A stretch of DNA of 64,000 nucleotides from Muribaculaceae bacterium (GCA_014867205.1 WGUO01000003.1:1-64000); one strand, 5' to 3'. Shown: positions 34,907 through 44,144, counted from the stretch's first letter. Translations and numbers: made by a program. Notes: generated from the sequence alone by a model not told the origin.

Positions 34907-37723
34907 ATGAATGAAACAATGTCTGATGAACTAAGCCAGTTGCGGGCCGAAAATGCCCGACTGAGGGCATTGTTGGCCCGTCATGGGATTGCAGCGGATG
35001 AGCCGGCACCGGCGACGCTTCGAAAGCCTGTGCTATCTTTGGAGAAGAAGGTGGCTTTGTTTCGCAGTATGTTTCAGGGGCGCGAGGATGTATTTGCTCG
35101 GCGATGGTTCAGTCCAACGACAGGCAAGAGCGGCTATCAACCTGTGTGCGCTCGGGAGTGGAACCGTGAGTATTGCGATAAGAAAAAATTCAAATGCGCC
35201 GAATGTCCGAACCGCGAGTTTCAGCCATTGGGATATGATGACATTTATCGTCACCTTGAAGGCAAGGATCCAAATGGGCGCGATGTCATTGGTGTATATG
35301 CCATTTTACCGGACAATACCTGCCAGTTTCTTTGTTGCGATTTCGATGACAAGAGCTGTGAGCATGGCTATCAGAAGGACGTTATGGCCTACGTGGGCGT
35401 TTGTCGCGATTGGGGGATTCCAGCGTATATCGAGCGTTCAAGATCGGGCAACGGCGCGCATGTATGGATTCTGTTTAATGAACCAGTCAAAGCTAGAACA
35501 GCTCGAGGTCTTGGTAATGCAATTTTAACCGAGGCGATGGAACGGGAGGGACGGATGTCGTTCAAGTCATACGACCGTTTCTTCCCGAATCAGGATTTCA
35601 TGCCGGCCGGAGGCTTCGGCAATCTTGTAGCTTTGCCGTTGCAGGGGCGAGCGAGGAAAGATGGCAACAGCGTGTTTGTCAATGATGATTTCGTTCCGTT
35701 CAGGAATCAATGGGAATATCTGCAAGACATGGAGAAAATGTCAGCAGAAGAAGTTGAAAGACTGATATCGAGATATGATAAGGGACCACTTGGCGAATTG
35801 TCGAAGTCTAGCGAAGTAACGCCATGGGAACGCCCTCAACCCCGACCGATGACGAAAGCCGATTTCCCAAAGGCAATCACGATTACACGTTCTTCAGGCA
35901 TCTATATACCGACTGAAAACCTCTCTGCAAAAGCTATCAATCATCTCAAACGCCTGGCTGCTTTCAAGAATCCTGAATTTTATGCAAAACTCGGAATGCG
36001 ATTGCCGGTATATAATCTGCCACGAATAATCTCATGCTCTGAGATGACGGATGATTATCTGCTACTTCCCCGAGGTTGTGAAGAGGCCGTTGTTGACTTT
36101 TTCAAAAGCAATAATGTTGATGTCTGGATTGATGACAAAACCAACCCGGGGGCAAGAATTGATGTCGGGTTCAACGGTTCGTTGTACGAAGAGCAACAAC
36201 GAGCTATTGAAGCGCTTGAGATACATCAATGCGGCACTCTATATGCTACAACTGCATTTGGCAAGACCGTGACCGCCGCAGCATTGATTGCGCGAAAGAA
36301 AGTAAATACACTCATATTGGTTCATACAAAGGCCCTGCTTGACCAGTGGCGCGAACGTCTTGAGGAATATCTGTCGACCGATTTTCAACATGAAGAGCAT
36401 CACAAAGGACGTGGTCGAAGAAAGAAATTTCAGCAGTTTGGAGCGTTATCCTCTACAGAAAACACCCTAAATGACAAAATCGATACTGCGCTCTTACAGT
36501 CTTGCATGAACGCTAATGAAGTCAAGCCATTTGTGTGCGATTATGGCATGGTGATAGTAGACGAATGTCATCATGCTCCGGCGGTAAATTTTGAGCGAGT
36601 CCTCCGCGAGGTCAATGCACGCTATGTATACGGTTTGACAGCAACGCCTATCCGCAAAGACGGTCATCAGCCAATCATATTCATGCAGTGCGGTGAAATC
36701 CGCTATACGGCTGACGCAAAATCACAACAGGCTCAGCAATCTTTCCGACGACTTCTGATTCCTCGCTTTACATCACATCGAAATCTTAAAGCCGATGGTG
36801 GAAATTATGCGCAGGTTATAGACGAGCTAATCGAAAGCGAATCGCGCAACAAGCAGATAATAGATGATATCGCCTCAAATCTCGCCGAGGGTCGAACGCC
36901 AATCATTCTGACTGCCCGCACAGCGCATGTCGACTTGCTTGCCGAGAAATGCCGCAAGATTTGCCCAAACGTCATTCGACTCGTCGGCAACGATTCTGCA
37001 AAAGCCAAGCGTGAGGTTATGGCCCAACTGAGTCATGTCCCGGACGATGAGCCATTGGTTGTTGTGGCGACAGGCAAATATGTAGGCGAAGGTTTCGATT
37101 TGCCACGGCTCGACACATTGATGCTCGCATTGCCGGTATCATGGAAAGGACTTATCGCACAATACACCGGGCGTCTACATCGAAACTATCCCGGAAAAAC
37201 CGAAACACGCATCTATGATTATATCGACCTACGAGCGCCTATCTGTGATTCAATGTATCGGAAGCGGCTTCACGGTTACAAAGCCGTCGGTTATTCCATA
37301 GCAGTAGCAAACGAAGGACTGTTCGCCGAGCCGATAACTGAAACAATATTTGATGCCACGACATTTGAACGTCCATTCCATGATGATCTTTCAAAGGCAC
37401 AACATAGCATCGTAATTTCAACGATCCGTCTGCGCTGGAACCGTACTCCTAAAATTATAGAACTTCTTGCTGCATCTTCCCTTCGTGGCGTCAGCATCAC
37501 AATTATTATCTCCGAAGCCGGCCATCAGGAATCTGAATTGCAGGCAATGGGCTTCAACATCCTCCATCGCCAGGAGTGCAGAATGCAATGTGCCGTCATT
37601 GACCAGCGCATCGGCTGGTATGGCAGCGTGAATCTTGTCGGTCGCTCTCTTGCCGATACCAACATAATCCGCATGACAACCTCCGAGTTTGCCAAAGCAC
37701 TAATTGATGCGTTAGGTTTATAA
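34907..37723 (+). CDS. TOTE-type conflict protein: AEP primase, SF2 helicase, degenerate PLD domain
   Basis: A 938-residue multidomain protein. A short coiled coil (5-30) is followed by a Cys cluster (C81, C90, C97, C100, likely zinc-binding). An archaeo-eukaryotic primase domain has CDFDD (Asp145, Asp147), SGNGAHVW (180-187) and GFGNLVALPLQG (236-247). An SF2 helicase follows (Walker A ATTAFGKT 447-454, DECHH 552-556, LTATP 577-581, QYTGRLHR). The C-terminal PLD-like domain reads CAVIDQRIGWYGSVNL but lacks the His and Lys of the HKD motif. This architecture is that of TOTE conflict systems, believed to act against foreign DNA. ATG 34919 is an alternative start. Confidence 0.85.
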   Translation: MNETMSDELSQLRAENARLRALLARHGIAADEPAPATLRKPVLSLEKKVALFRSMFQGREDVFARRWFSPTTGKSGYQPVCAREWNREYCDKKKFKCAECPNREFQPLGYDDIYRHLEGKDPNGRDVIGVYAILPDNTCQFLCCDFDDKSCEHGYQKDVMAYVGVCRDWGIPAYIERSRSGNGAHVWILFNEPVKARTARGLGNAILTEAMEREGRMSFKSYDRFFPNQDFMPAGGFGNLVALPLQGRARKDGNSVFVNDDFVPFRNQWEYLQDMEKMSAEEVERLISRYDKGPLGELSKSSEVTPWERPQPRPMTKADFPKAITITRSSGIYIPTENLSAKAINHLKRLAAFKNPEFYAKLGMRLPVYNLPRIISCSEMTDDYLLLPRGCEEAVVDFFKSNNVDVWIDDKTNPGARIDVGFNGSLYEEQQRAIEALEIHQCGTLYATTAFGKTVTAAALIARKKVNTLILVHTKALLDQWRERLEEYLSTDFQHEEHHKGRGRRKKFQQFGALSSTENTLNDKIDTALLQSCMNANEVKPFVCDYGMVIVDECHHAPAVNFERVLREVNARYVYGLTATPIRKDGHQPIIFMQCGEIRYTADAKSQQAQQSFRRLLIPRFTSHRNLKADGGNYAQVIDELIESESRNKQIIDDIASNLAEGRTPIILTARTAHVDLLAEKCRKICPNVIRLVGNDSAKAKREVMAQLSHVPDDEPLVVVATGKYVGEGFDLPRLDTLMLALPVSWKGLIAQYTGRLHRNYPGKTETRIYDYIDLRAPICDSMYRKRLHGYKAVGYSIAVANEGLFAEPITETIFDATTFERPFHDDLSKAQHSIVISTIRLRWNRTPKIIELLAASSLRGVSITIIISEAGHQESELQAMGFNILHRQECRMQCAVIDQRIGWYGSVNLVGRSLADTNIIRMTTSEFAKALIDALGL

Positions 37724-37731
37724 AAAGCATG

Positions 37732-37882
37732 GGGACTGCGACTTCGGAGCGGTCCCAAGCTCGCACGGCAAGGACATTTGGGTCACATGCGCTCCCCGAG
37801 CCCTGCGGGGTTCTAGGTAACGACGGAGTTACCCGAAATCCAAACGGTAACGGTTTGGACACCTTGCTGTGGTCGTGTGACC
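37732..37882. ncRNA. Structured noncoding segment after the TOTE-type gene (RNA or terminator cluster)
   Basis: Eight bases past the stop begins a run of stems: 37732-37739 with 37749-37756, 37794-37798 with 37806-37810, 37816-37821 with 37828-37833, and 37839-37845 with 37853-37859. Two longer-range pairings, 37768-37773 with 37862-37867 and 37781-37787 with 37876-37882, cross each other and would form a pseudoknot. There is no coding potential. It could be a 3' regulatory RNA, a small RNA, or DNA structure for a mobile element; expression is unknown. Confidence 0.45.
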
Positions 37883-37958
37883 ATCATCTATGGAGTGGAA
37901 CTGGGGCATAGAATATCAAGTGTATACTGAGATATACATGTACAACCTTATGCTATAT

Positions 37959-38072
37959 CCGGCCAAAAATGTTTGGTCGGAACGAGAAATAATCCCTTAC
38001 TTTGCATCGTCAACGACACGGAATGCCTTCGACGGAAGGCTCTGAAACCGGGTCGATGATACGAGACGTCTC
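37959..38072. repeat. Further inverted repeats in the 37724-38582 gap
   Basis: Hairpins at 37959-37980 (9-bp arms), 38025-38040 (6-bp arms, GACG loop) and the perfect palindrome GAGACGTCTC at 38063-38072. They continue the palindrome-rich character of this 860-bp noncoding region. Confidence 0.65.
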
Positions 38073-38097
38073 TTAATAATACTATGACACATGACGG

Positions 38098-38552
38098 CGA
38101 TTGACTGATTAGCCAATCAGACAAGCAACCAATCTCCGTCAAGTCACTATTGATTTTCAGCGCGATAGATTCCCCTCTATGCGTGGATGGTAAATGTTAC
38201 CGACCCTTTGACCGTCGATTGCTGCCGCCCCTGCGGTCCCACGGCACTTCAATCGACACTTCACCCAACTGATTATGCACCTGTTTGATTGAACGGGTAA
38301 AGCATCAACCGATTAGTTGATAGCCTGCCTCGCCAAACAAGCGATTGCGTGACTGATTGGTTAGTCAGAACCTCAGTATAGCTAATGTCCAAAGTGGCAG
38401 AACTGCAACTGACCGATCGACTGAACAATCAGAATATCGCTCGCCTGATTGACTGAAGCCATACCCAATCAGTCGCCCGTGCGCCCAATCGATTGAGTGG
38501 TTAAGCAGTCGTGTATTCGGTGGAGTGAGCGGTCAAGTGATTAGACAACTGA
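38098..38552. repeat. Degenerate iteron-like repeat cluster (ATTGACTGATT family)
   Basis: About 455 bp with more than a dozen short, scattered matches to a CTGATT/AATCAG theme in both orientations. Examples are 38105-38120 (perfect 6-bp arms, 4-bp loop), 38250-38257, 38268-38275, 38309-38316, 38351-38366, 38426-38432, 38445-38456, 38465-38474 and 38485-38500. No reading frame is supported. It lies directly upstream of the small DNA-binding protein at 38583. Confidence 0.65.
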
Positions 38553-38582
38553 ATTATTAACCCTATTCCGTCCATTTAAGGG

Positions 38583-38909
38583 ATGGAGTCAGATTCTCAC
38601 GCCCGAATGCAAAGTACACTCCAGAATATCAACTCATCAACCCTGCTTTTTGTCATACCTGAAGAAGAATGGCGAAATCTCCATGATACGCTGAAGCACA
38701 TCATGGACTTAATTGCCCGTCGCAATACAGATGATACCAACAGCGAATGGATAGAATCCGAAGATGCACGTAAAATCCTCGGAGTCTCTCCAAAGACCTG
38801 GCAAAACTATCGCGACAAACGCATCATTCCCTTCTCGCAGATCGGCCGCAAAATCTACGTCAACCGCGCAGACCTCGACGCTTTCTTGCGTAACCACAGT
38901 ATCAGATAA
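38583..38909 (+). CDS. Small helix-turn-helix (excisionase-type) DNA-binding protein
   Basis: A 108-residue protein whose C-terminal half is a MerR/excisionase-type winged helix (HTH_17): SEDARKILGVSPKTWQNYRD followed by KIYVNRADLDAFL. Similar proteins accompany Bacteroidota integrative elements as Xis-like or regulatory factors. The N-terminal half is helical. It lies immediately after the repeat-dense noncoding region, to which it might bind, and converges on the helicase gene through a shared hairpin. Confidence 0.82.
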   Translation: MESDSHARMQSTLQNINSSTLLFVIPEEEWRNLHDTLKHIMDLIARRNTDDTNSEWIESEDARKILGVSPKTWQNYRDKRIIPFSQIGRKIYVNRADLDAFLRNHSIR

Positions 38910-38921
38910 CTTGAAAATATA

Positions 38922-38958
38922 ACAGAGGGACATACTGCATATGCGAGTGTTCCTCTGT
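38922..38958. terminator. Bidirectional hairpin between xis-like and helicase genes
   Basis: 11-bp arms (38922-38932 with 38948-38958, one mismatch); the loop contains the palindrome GCATATGC. Stops lie 13 bp and 2 bp away on either side. Confidence 0.75.
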
Positions 38959-38959
38959 A

Positions 38960-40591
38960 TTACACTTTCACCGTGACAATTTTTTCTTCTAATGATTCAA
39001 ATCGTATTATTCTGCCTTCTCTAAAAAGATAACCGATTATTTGATCATTTAAAGATGGCTTTGAATCATAATTAAAGGAACTTATTATCACATACCCTTT
39101 TCGAATATTATCATTCTTCATCAACTTGATTGATATAGACCTCCTTCCGCTTAGATTAGTCAAGAATTGTCTTTCTTGAGTTTTTATATTCTCAAGAAAA
39201 TATCCGTCGTTACCTTCTATAATATTATATTTTGAATATACTAAGGAGGAACGTATTTCGATAGACTTTCCCATATGCTCCGAGGAGTCATTCTCAGGAA
39301 AACTATCTATCACCTTCGGATTGGGTTTAATATCAACTTGTTGAATGAGTTTCATTTCATCGGGGCCCTCTGACAAGTCTCTTTCGCGTGGTTGCCCATT
39401 TCCAATCATGTCCTCATTATTTGTGAACCGTGGAATCTTACACTTCATTCTGCCTTCAAAATATTCTTCCCATGGGCGATTATCATCGGGCAATCCGAAT
39501 CTTGCATACATGCCAACATTATCCAATATAATACACTGTTTCTCTTCGTTGCGACGCAGACCCCTGCCAACTTGTTGTATATATTTTACCAATGAACGTG
39601 TCGGACGGGCTAATTGGACAAATTCTAAGTCTGGACAATCAAAGCCTTCCGAAAAAATATCAACATTCACTATAATATCAAGATCTCCATTCTTAAAATC
39701 TTGTACAAGATTTTTTCTAAGATGAAGAGGTGTGTTGCTATCAATATCTGCGACCTTAATTCCTGCTTCAAGAAACTGAGAGCATATGTGTTTGCTATGT
39801 TTGCGCGATATGCTGTATATAATACCCTTCTTCCCCTTTACAAATTTTAAATAACTGTCAAGAAGTTGTGCGCGTATTCGCCCTGTATCTATGACATCTT
39901 CAAGTGCATCAGTTTTGTAATCGCCATCTACACCATATTCCCGGATTGATTCAATATCTTTTCTTATCTGGCTATTAAACGGGATAGAATAATACTTATA
40001 AGGCGCCAACCATCCTTTTTTGAGAAATTCCTTAATTGACATAGATGGCAAAAGAATGTCAAAATTTTCATTAAAGCCTTTACCATCCATTCGCCAGGGT
40101 GTCGCTGTAACACCAAGTTTCTTAGCATTGGGATAGTAACTCCATAATTTTTTATAACTATGAGCAGTTGCATGATGTGCTTCATCTATTATAATGAAGT
40201 CTGGATTAAACGCGTATGCCAAATCTTGATTAGATGGATGCGTTATTTTTTGAATGGAAGCAACCTGTACTGGCAAAAGAAGATTTCGTTTGCCTTTGAA
40301 TGACCCAGCAATTATTCCATGTGGTATCCTGTATTTATTAAGGCTTTCACTGATCTGCTCGATTAATTCCGTGCGGTGTGCGATGATCAAAATTCCTATT
40401 CGAGAATGTTGATATAACCCATATAGAGTTATATCGCGTATTATCGATGTGAATAACCTGGTTTTACCAGTCCCAGTTGGCATTTGGTAAAGTATATTGT
40501 TCACATAATCCCACTGGCCAAAGATTTGGTCCTTAGCATCTTGTTGATAATTGCGAAGAGTATGGTCAACCTGACATATTTCAGAGAACAT
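38960..40591 (-). CDS. SF2 DEAH-type helicase, third gene of a methylase/nuclease cassette
   Basis: A 543-residue superfamily 2 helicase related to type III restriction and RadD-like enzymes. Walker A is PTGTGKT (38-44), with the DEAH box at 136-139 and motif III VTATP (161-165). Motifs V and VI are VDIFSEGFDCPDLE and QQVGRGLRR. A C-terminal extension (about 400-543) is beta-rich and unassigned. It starts only 3 bp after the stop of the DGQHR gene, so the two are almost certainly co-translated. AT-rich codon use, like its two upstream partners, contrasts with the GC-rich core genes. It likely supplies DNA translocation or unwinding to the nuclease. Confidence 0.85.
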   Translation of the reverse strand: MFSEICQVDHTLRNYQQDAKDQIFGQWDYVNNILYQMPTGTGKTRLFTSIIRDITLYGLYQHSRIGILIIAHRTELIEQISESLNKYRIPHGIIAGSFKGKRNLLLPVQVASIQKITHPSNQDLAYAFNPDFIIIDEAHHATAHSYKKLWSYYPNAKKLGVTATPWRMDGKGFNENFDILLPSMSIKEFLKKGWLAPYKYYSIPFNSQIRKDIESIREYGVDGDYKTDALEDVIDTGRIRAQLLDSYLKFVKGKKGIIYSISRKHSKHICSQFLEAGIKVADIDSNTPLHLRKNLVQDFKNGDLDIIVNVDIFSEGFDCPDLEFVQLARPTRSLVKYIQQVGRGLRRNEEKQCIILDNVGMYARFGLPDDNRPWEEYFEGRMKCKIPRFTNNEDMIGNGQPRERDLSEGPDEMKLIQQVDIKPNPKVIDSFPENDSSEHMGKSIEIRSSLVYSKYNIIEGNDGYFLENIKTQERQFLTNLSGRRSISIKLMKNDNIRKGYVIISSFNYDSKPSLNDQIIGYLFREGRIIRFESLEEKIVTVKV

Positions 40592-40594
40592 ACA

Positions 40595-42940
40595 TTAGTC
40601 TGCTCGTAATGATATTAAAATAGTTCTTAACGTTTCTACTTGAGATCGATTAAGTGCCTTCCCTTTGGCTTTTGTCCATGAATCTCGGTAAGAATTTAAT
40701 TCTGTAAGCCATTTTGTTCGATCCTTCTTTGTTTTAAATGGATCTTCTGGAGAAAGTTGAATTGAGAACTCCTGCTCAAATGTAATGATGTCTAAGGCTT
40801 CTTCAGGTTTATTGAACCATTGTTTCTCTATTATTGATTTGACATCTGTAAAATCAATAAAGTCCACCCAATCAGCTTCAGAGGCATTGAAGTTTTCATC
40901 CGAAGCTTCTCTCTCGTTAATGCGGTTTTTACATCGTGCGCGGACTTCCGATATAGCAGATTCCCATTTATTGCCGTAAAGCTCTTGAACCTTTTCGACA
41001 ACCTGTTTCTTTAGCTTTTCTTCAATTTCTCGACCTAATTTTTGTCCTTCTTCTTGCAATTCTTTGTCTTGAGTTTCAAGCCAGTTTTCATATCCATCAG
41101 GAATGAAGTCATTGAATTCCTTATTCACAGCCTGTTGAAATTTTCGAAGCCAAAATGTGTCAGCACCCTGTCCTTTATACATTTCCAAATCGTTTTTATC
41201 TTGAGCTGGGAGGTTTGATAGATATTGTGATAATGCATTGAGGAAAGGTGCAATTGCCTCTGATTGCTGATCAATTGAAGATTTTTGATTCAAAACTCCT
41301 TTTTGAATCAAGTGTTTATGTAAGGTCCCCAATAGAACTATAAAACCAAATGTACCGCGATTTGATTCGATATAGCTCTCATAATATTTCCCTTCGAGGA
41401 ATTTTTGCATTAAGTTATACCCCTCCTTAAGAAACTTTGAAATCCGCTTTTTACTTTCTGTCATGGCAATCCCATAATCGGTTAAATGACAGTCGTATAG
41501 GCACACATCCATGTCTTCTATGTATGATTTCTGATTTACTTTAGGTAGAAGCGTAGATTTTTTTAACGCCTCATCGAAAGGCTTGAATGTCAACTTTGCA
41601 TTATCCTCTCCTACAGAAATTTTATTATAGAGAATGCTATTGGCATCACGAGTCAGAACCTTTATGATGGATGAGCGCAGTGCCAACATTCTAGAGTCAA
41701 CTCTGCTGGAGTCCCAGTTAAGATTCTCCGCAAGGTCAAGGCGCAAACTCGGACTAACAGCTTTTTGATTTTCATTGATATCCATAAATATTTGAAGCTG
41801 TTCGGTTGCGTCCATATTTTTAAAAGCAACAACAGGTATCGTATTTGTCTCCTTATAATTTTTTTTAGAAGCAGAATAGCCGTATACGCGATGTTGCCCA
41901 TCAATAATGTAAGCAATTCCATATGCATTTGGAAGAATTAAGGTGCCAAATCGAGAATCGCTATCTGAAGACACTTTTTTCGCTGGTTGGAATTCTATAT
42001 CCAATTTCTTATCAGCTGAGTCAAAATTGATAATGATAGAATTTGGAAAATATCCGCCATCATCAATAAACTTGCCAATACCTTTGAGTCTGCTTGGAAC
42101 AAGTAACCTTTGATAGGTTGGTTGAGACATTGCATCATTTACTTTTGTGCGATGAAGGACAAATCCTATTTTCAATAAAATAGATGGTTCTATAGAAAGC
42201 ATATAGTACTCATGCTTGCCCATATTACCTCTTAGTGCCGGGATTCTAATTTTCTCATTATTGATCAATTCTCCGTTGAACATCATTCCGTAGAACTGAT
42301 AAATGACAGCCTCCTTGTAAGACTTAATTAAATTTTTTACATAGTTATACGCATTTTCATTAAAGTGATATATCTTTCTGGCTCTCAATCGAGACAGATC
42401 CTCGCTCGTATCTGAGAATCTATAATTTCTTGTGGCAAAAACAAATTTGACTTTTTTGTTGGGACCATATAACTCTCTTAATCCTTTAACAATACCTTCA
42501 CGAGTTTGCTCTATGTGATCAATCTCTTTCTTAAAATTGGCATTTTTGGGGGTTCCCGCTGCTTTACATTCAACAACAAATATTGCGTCTTCACCTACGG
42601 CAAGGACATCAATCTGCTGAGAATCGGCTTTTTCTTTTCCCCATGGCAATCTTAAATTTTCATCCCTATTTAATGTGCGAAATCCTAGTTCATAAAACAT
42701 GCACCAGATGTTATCTTCAAAGAGTCTGCTATCCTCCTTTGCAAGCTGCATACGAGCTTTTCTTTTGCTTTTGCTAATAACCTCCCAACCGTCATTTTCA
42801 TAATCATCGATTTCATTGAGTTCTACAGATATTTCATCAAACTCTTTCTTCTTAGATTTGTATTTTCGTGACAGTACAGTTTCATCGGAAACTATATGAT
42901 TTAAGATATTGTCTTTTTGTGCTTCAGTTAACCATGCCAT
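40595..42940 (-). CDS. PD-(D/E)xK nuclease fused to DGQHR (DndB/DpdB-like) domain
   Basis: A 781-residue fusion. The N-terminal region holds a restriction-endonuclease-fold core: Asp111 in QIDVLAVGEDAIFVVECKA, with Glu124 and Lys126 giving D-x(12)-E-x-K, and a preceding helix (about 70-90) ending near GFRTLNRDENLRLPWG. Residues about 250-560 form a DGQHR domain (DGQHR at 347-351), the ParB/sulfiredoxin-related fold of DndB and DpdB. The C-terminal 200 residues are charged and helical. In phosphorothioation and deazaguanine systems the DGQHR protein has regulatory or insertion roles. Here it is joined to a nuclease and placed between a Dam-like methylase and a helicase. I do not know a characterised system with this exact layout. 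Confidence 0.8.
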   Translation of the reverse strand: MAWLTEAQKDNILNHIVSDETVLSRKYKSKKKEFDEISVELNEIDDYENDGWEVISKSKRKARMQLAKEDSRLFEDNIWCMFYELGFRTLNRDENLRLPWGKEKADSQQIDVLAVGEDAIFVVECKAAGTPKNANFKKEIDHIEQTREGIVKGLRELYGPNKKVKFVFATRNYRFSDTSEDLSRLRARKIYHFNENAYNYVKNLIKSYKEAVIYQFYGMMFNGELINNEKIRIPALRGNMGKHEYYMLSIEPSILLKIGFVLHRTKVNDAMSQPTYQRLLVPSRLKGIGKFIDDGGYFPNSIIINFDSADKKLDIEFQPAKKVSSDSDSRFGTLILPNAYGIAYIIDGQHRVYGYSASKKNYKETNTIPVVAFKNMDATEQLQIFMDINENQKAVSPSLRLDLAENLNWDSSRVDSRMLALRSSIIKVLTRDANSILYNKISVGEDNAKLTFKPFDEALKKSTLLPKVNQKSYIEDMDVCLYDCHLTDYGIAMTESKKRISKFLKEGYNLMQKFLEGKYYESYIESNRGTFGFIVLLGTLHKHLIQKGVLNQKSSIDQQSEAIAPFLNALSQYLSNLPAQDKNDLEMYKGQGADTFWLRKFQQAVNKEFNDFIPDGYENWLETQDKELQEEGQKLGREIEEKLKKQVVEKVQELYGNKWESAISEVRARCKNRINEREASDENFNASEADWVDFIDFTDVKSIIEKQWFNKPEEALDIITFEQEFSIQLSPEDPFKTKKDRTKWLTELNSYRDSWTKAKGKALNRSQVETLRTILISLRAD

Positions 42941-42979
42941 AACTTAAGATATTATGTTTAACAAATAATGTTTTTGAAC

Positions 42980-43861
42980 TTAATAGTTCGTGATAATGAT
43001 TTCTTGGGGCTTTCGATTTCTAGCGTTATATGGATTAATTAGCCTTGTTACAGTGATTCTATCCAGATGATAGCCTTCATTATATAGATTTTCAAAATAA
43101 GAATCATCGCCATCATAGCTATCAGAATTGCTAACCATTATTTTATAACCTTGCTCTGTGCAGGTATCACAGAGCACCTTTAATCTACATTGATCGGCGT
43201 CTGTAAAGCCACTTTTGTCATATTCTGTAAACATTGTCATTTCAGCATTAATTGGACGATATGGAGGATCTATGTATATAAATGTATTGTTTTCATACTC
43301 TCTATTTAATAGGTTCGCAAAATCTCCGCATTTGATGTCAACTTTTTTTAGGATATCGTGTAATGCCAAGAGGTTTGATTCTTCAAATACAACAGGATTT
43401 TTATATTTCCCATGCGGAACATTAAATAATCCCATCCTATTCTCTCTATATAACCCATTAAAACAAGTATGATTTAGGAATATAAACAAAGCAATTTTTT
43501 TCTCATTTGCTAAATCCATTTCATTATACTCTTTTCGAGTATTGTAAAAAAATTCATCTCGAAGTGTGCCGATTCCCAATCTAATATACTCTCTTTTTAA
43601 CTCTTTTAAATCCTCTATCAAAGAAGATGGGTCATTCTTTATTGCGAGATACGATTTCATCAAGACAGGATTAATGTCATTTATTATAGCCCTCGTAATA
43701 TTAGAATGTTTATTTAGCATATGTAAGAGCATCGAGCCTCCACCAACAAAAGGCTCAACATATGTAACATTCACCCATTCATCAAAATCAGCAGGCAATC
43801 GTTGCTCAATTTCTTTGAGCAATCTCGTCTTTCCGCCAGCCCATTTAACAAATGGTTTCAT
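42980..43861 (-). CDS. D12-class adenine-N6 DNA methyltransferase (Dam-type)
   Basis: A 293-residue methyltransferase with the alpha-class order of motifs: FVKWAGGK (4-11), SAM-binding YVEPFVGGGS (34-43), NDINP (61-65) and catalytic DPPY (198-201). The family methylates adenine, often in GATC. It is the first gene of a three-gene minus-strand cassette with the nuclease-DGQHR fusion (39-bp gap) and the helicase, which argues for a modification role protecting host DNA. The AT-rich sequence suggests horizontal acquisition. The target site cannot be read from sequence with certainty. Confidence 0.88.
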   Translation of the reverse strand: MKPFVKWAGGKTRLLKEIEQRLPADFDEWVNVTYVEPFVGGGSMLLHMLNKHSNITRAIINDINPVLMKSYLAIKNDPSSLIEDLKELKREYIRLGIGTLRDEFFYNTRKEYNEMDLANEKKIALFIFLNHTCFNGLYRENRMGLFNVPHGKYKNPVVFEESNLLALHDILKKVDIKCGDFANLLNREYENNTFIYIDPPYRPINAEMTMFTEYDKSGFTDADQCRLKVLCDTCTEQGYKIMVSNSDSYDGDDSYFENLYNEGYHLDRITVTRLINPYNARNRKPQEIIITNY

Positions 43862-43955
43862 AAATAAACTTGGTTAAAATTGTTATTGTTATATCTTTTA
43901 ATTGAAAATGCGGGTTGCGTGCAAACCTTTTGCACGTAATATGCACGTAAAAATA

Positions 43956-44006
43956 AAAATCAGCGGGACAAGTTTGTGATTATCACAATCTTAACTCGCT
44001 GATTTT
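43956..44006 (-). terminator. Terminator of the tRNA-Leu transcript
   Basis: A 9-bp outer stem (43957-43965 with 43997-44005) and a 7-bp inner stem (43974-43980 with 43982-43988), followed on the minus strand by TTTTATTTTTACG. It directly abuts the tRNA 3' end. Confidence 0.8.
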
Positions 44007-44007
44007 G

Positions 44008-44088
44008 TGCCCAGAACAGGACTCGAACCTGCACGCCTCGCAGCACTCGCACCTGAAACGAGCGCGTCTACCATTCCGCCACCTGGGC
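44008..44088 (-). tRNA. tRNA-Leu (CAG)
   Basis: A full cloverleaf can be drawn: acceptor pairs GCCCAGG with TCTGGGC, a five-pair anticodon stem around TTCAGGT, a long variable arm typical of class II tRNA, and the T arm with GGTTCGAGTCC. CCA is not encoded. Confidence 0.93.
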
Positions 44089-44144
44089 TTGTCTGTTCGG
44101 TGCCGAAGGCACCAGGTTTGTCGGACCGTCTGTCCGGTACGTTG

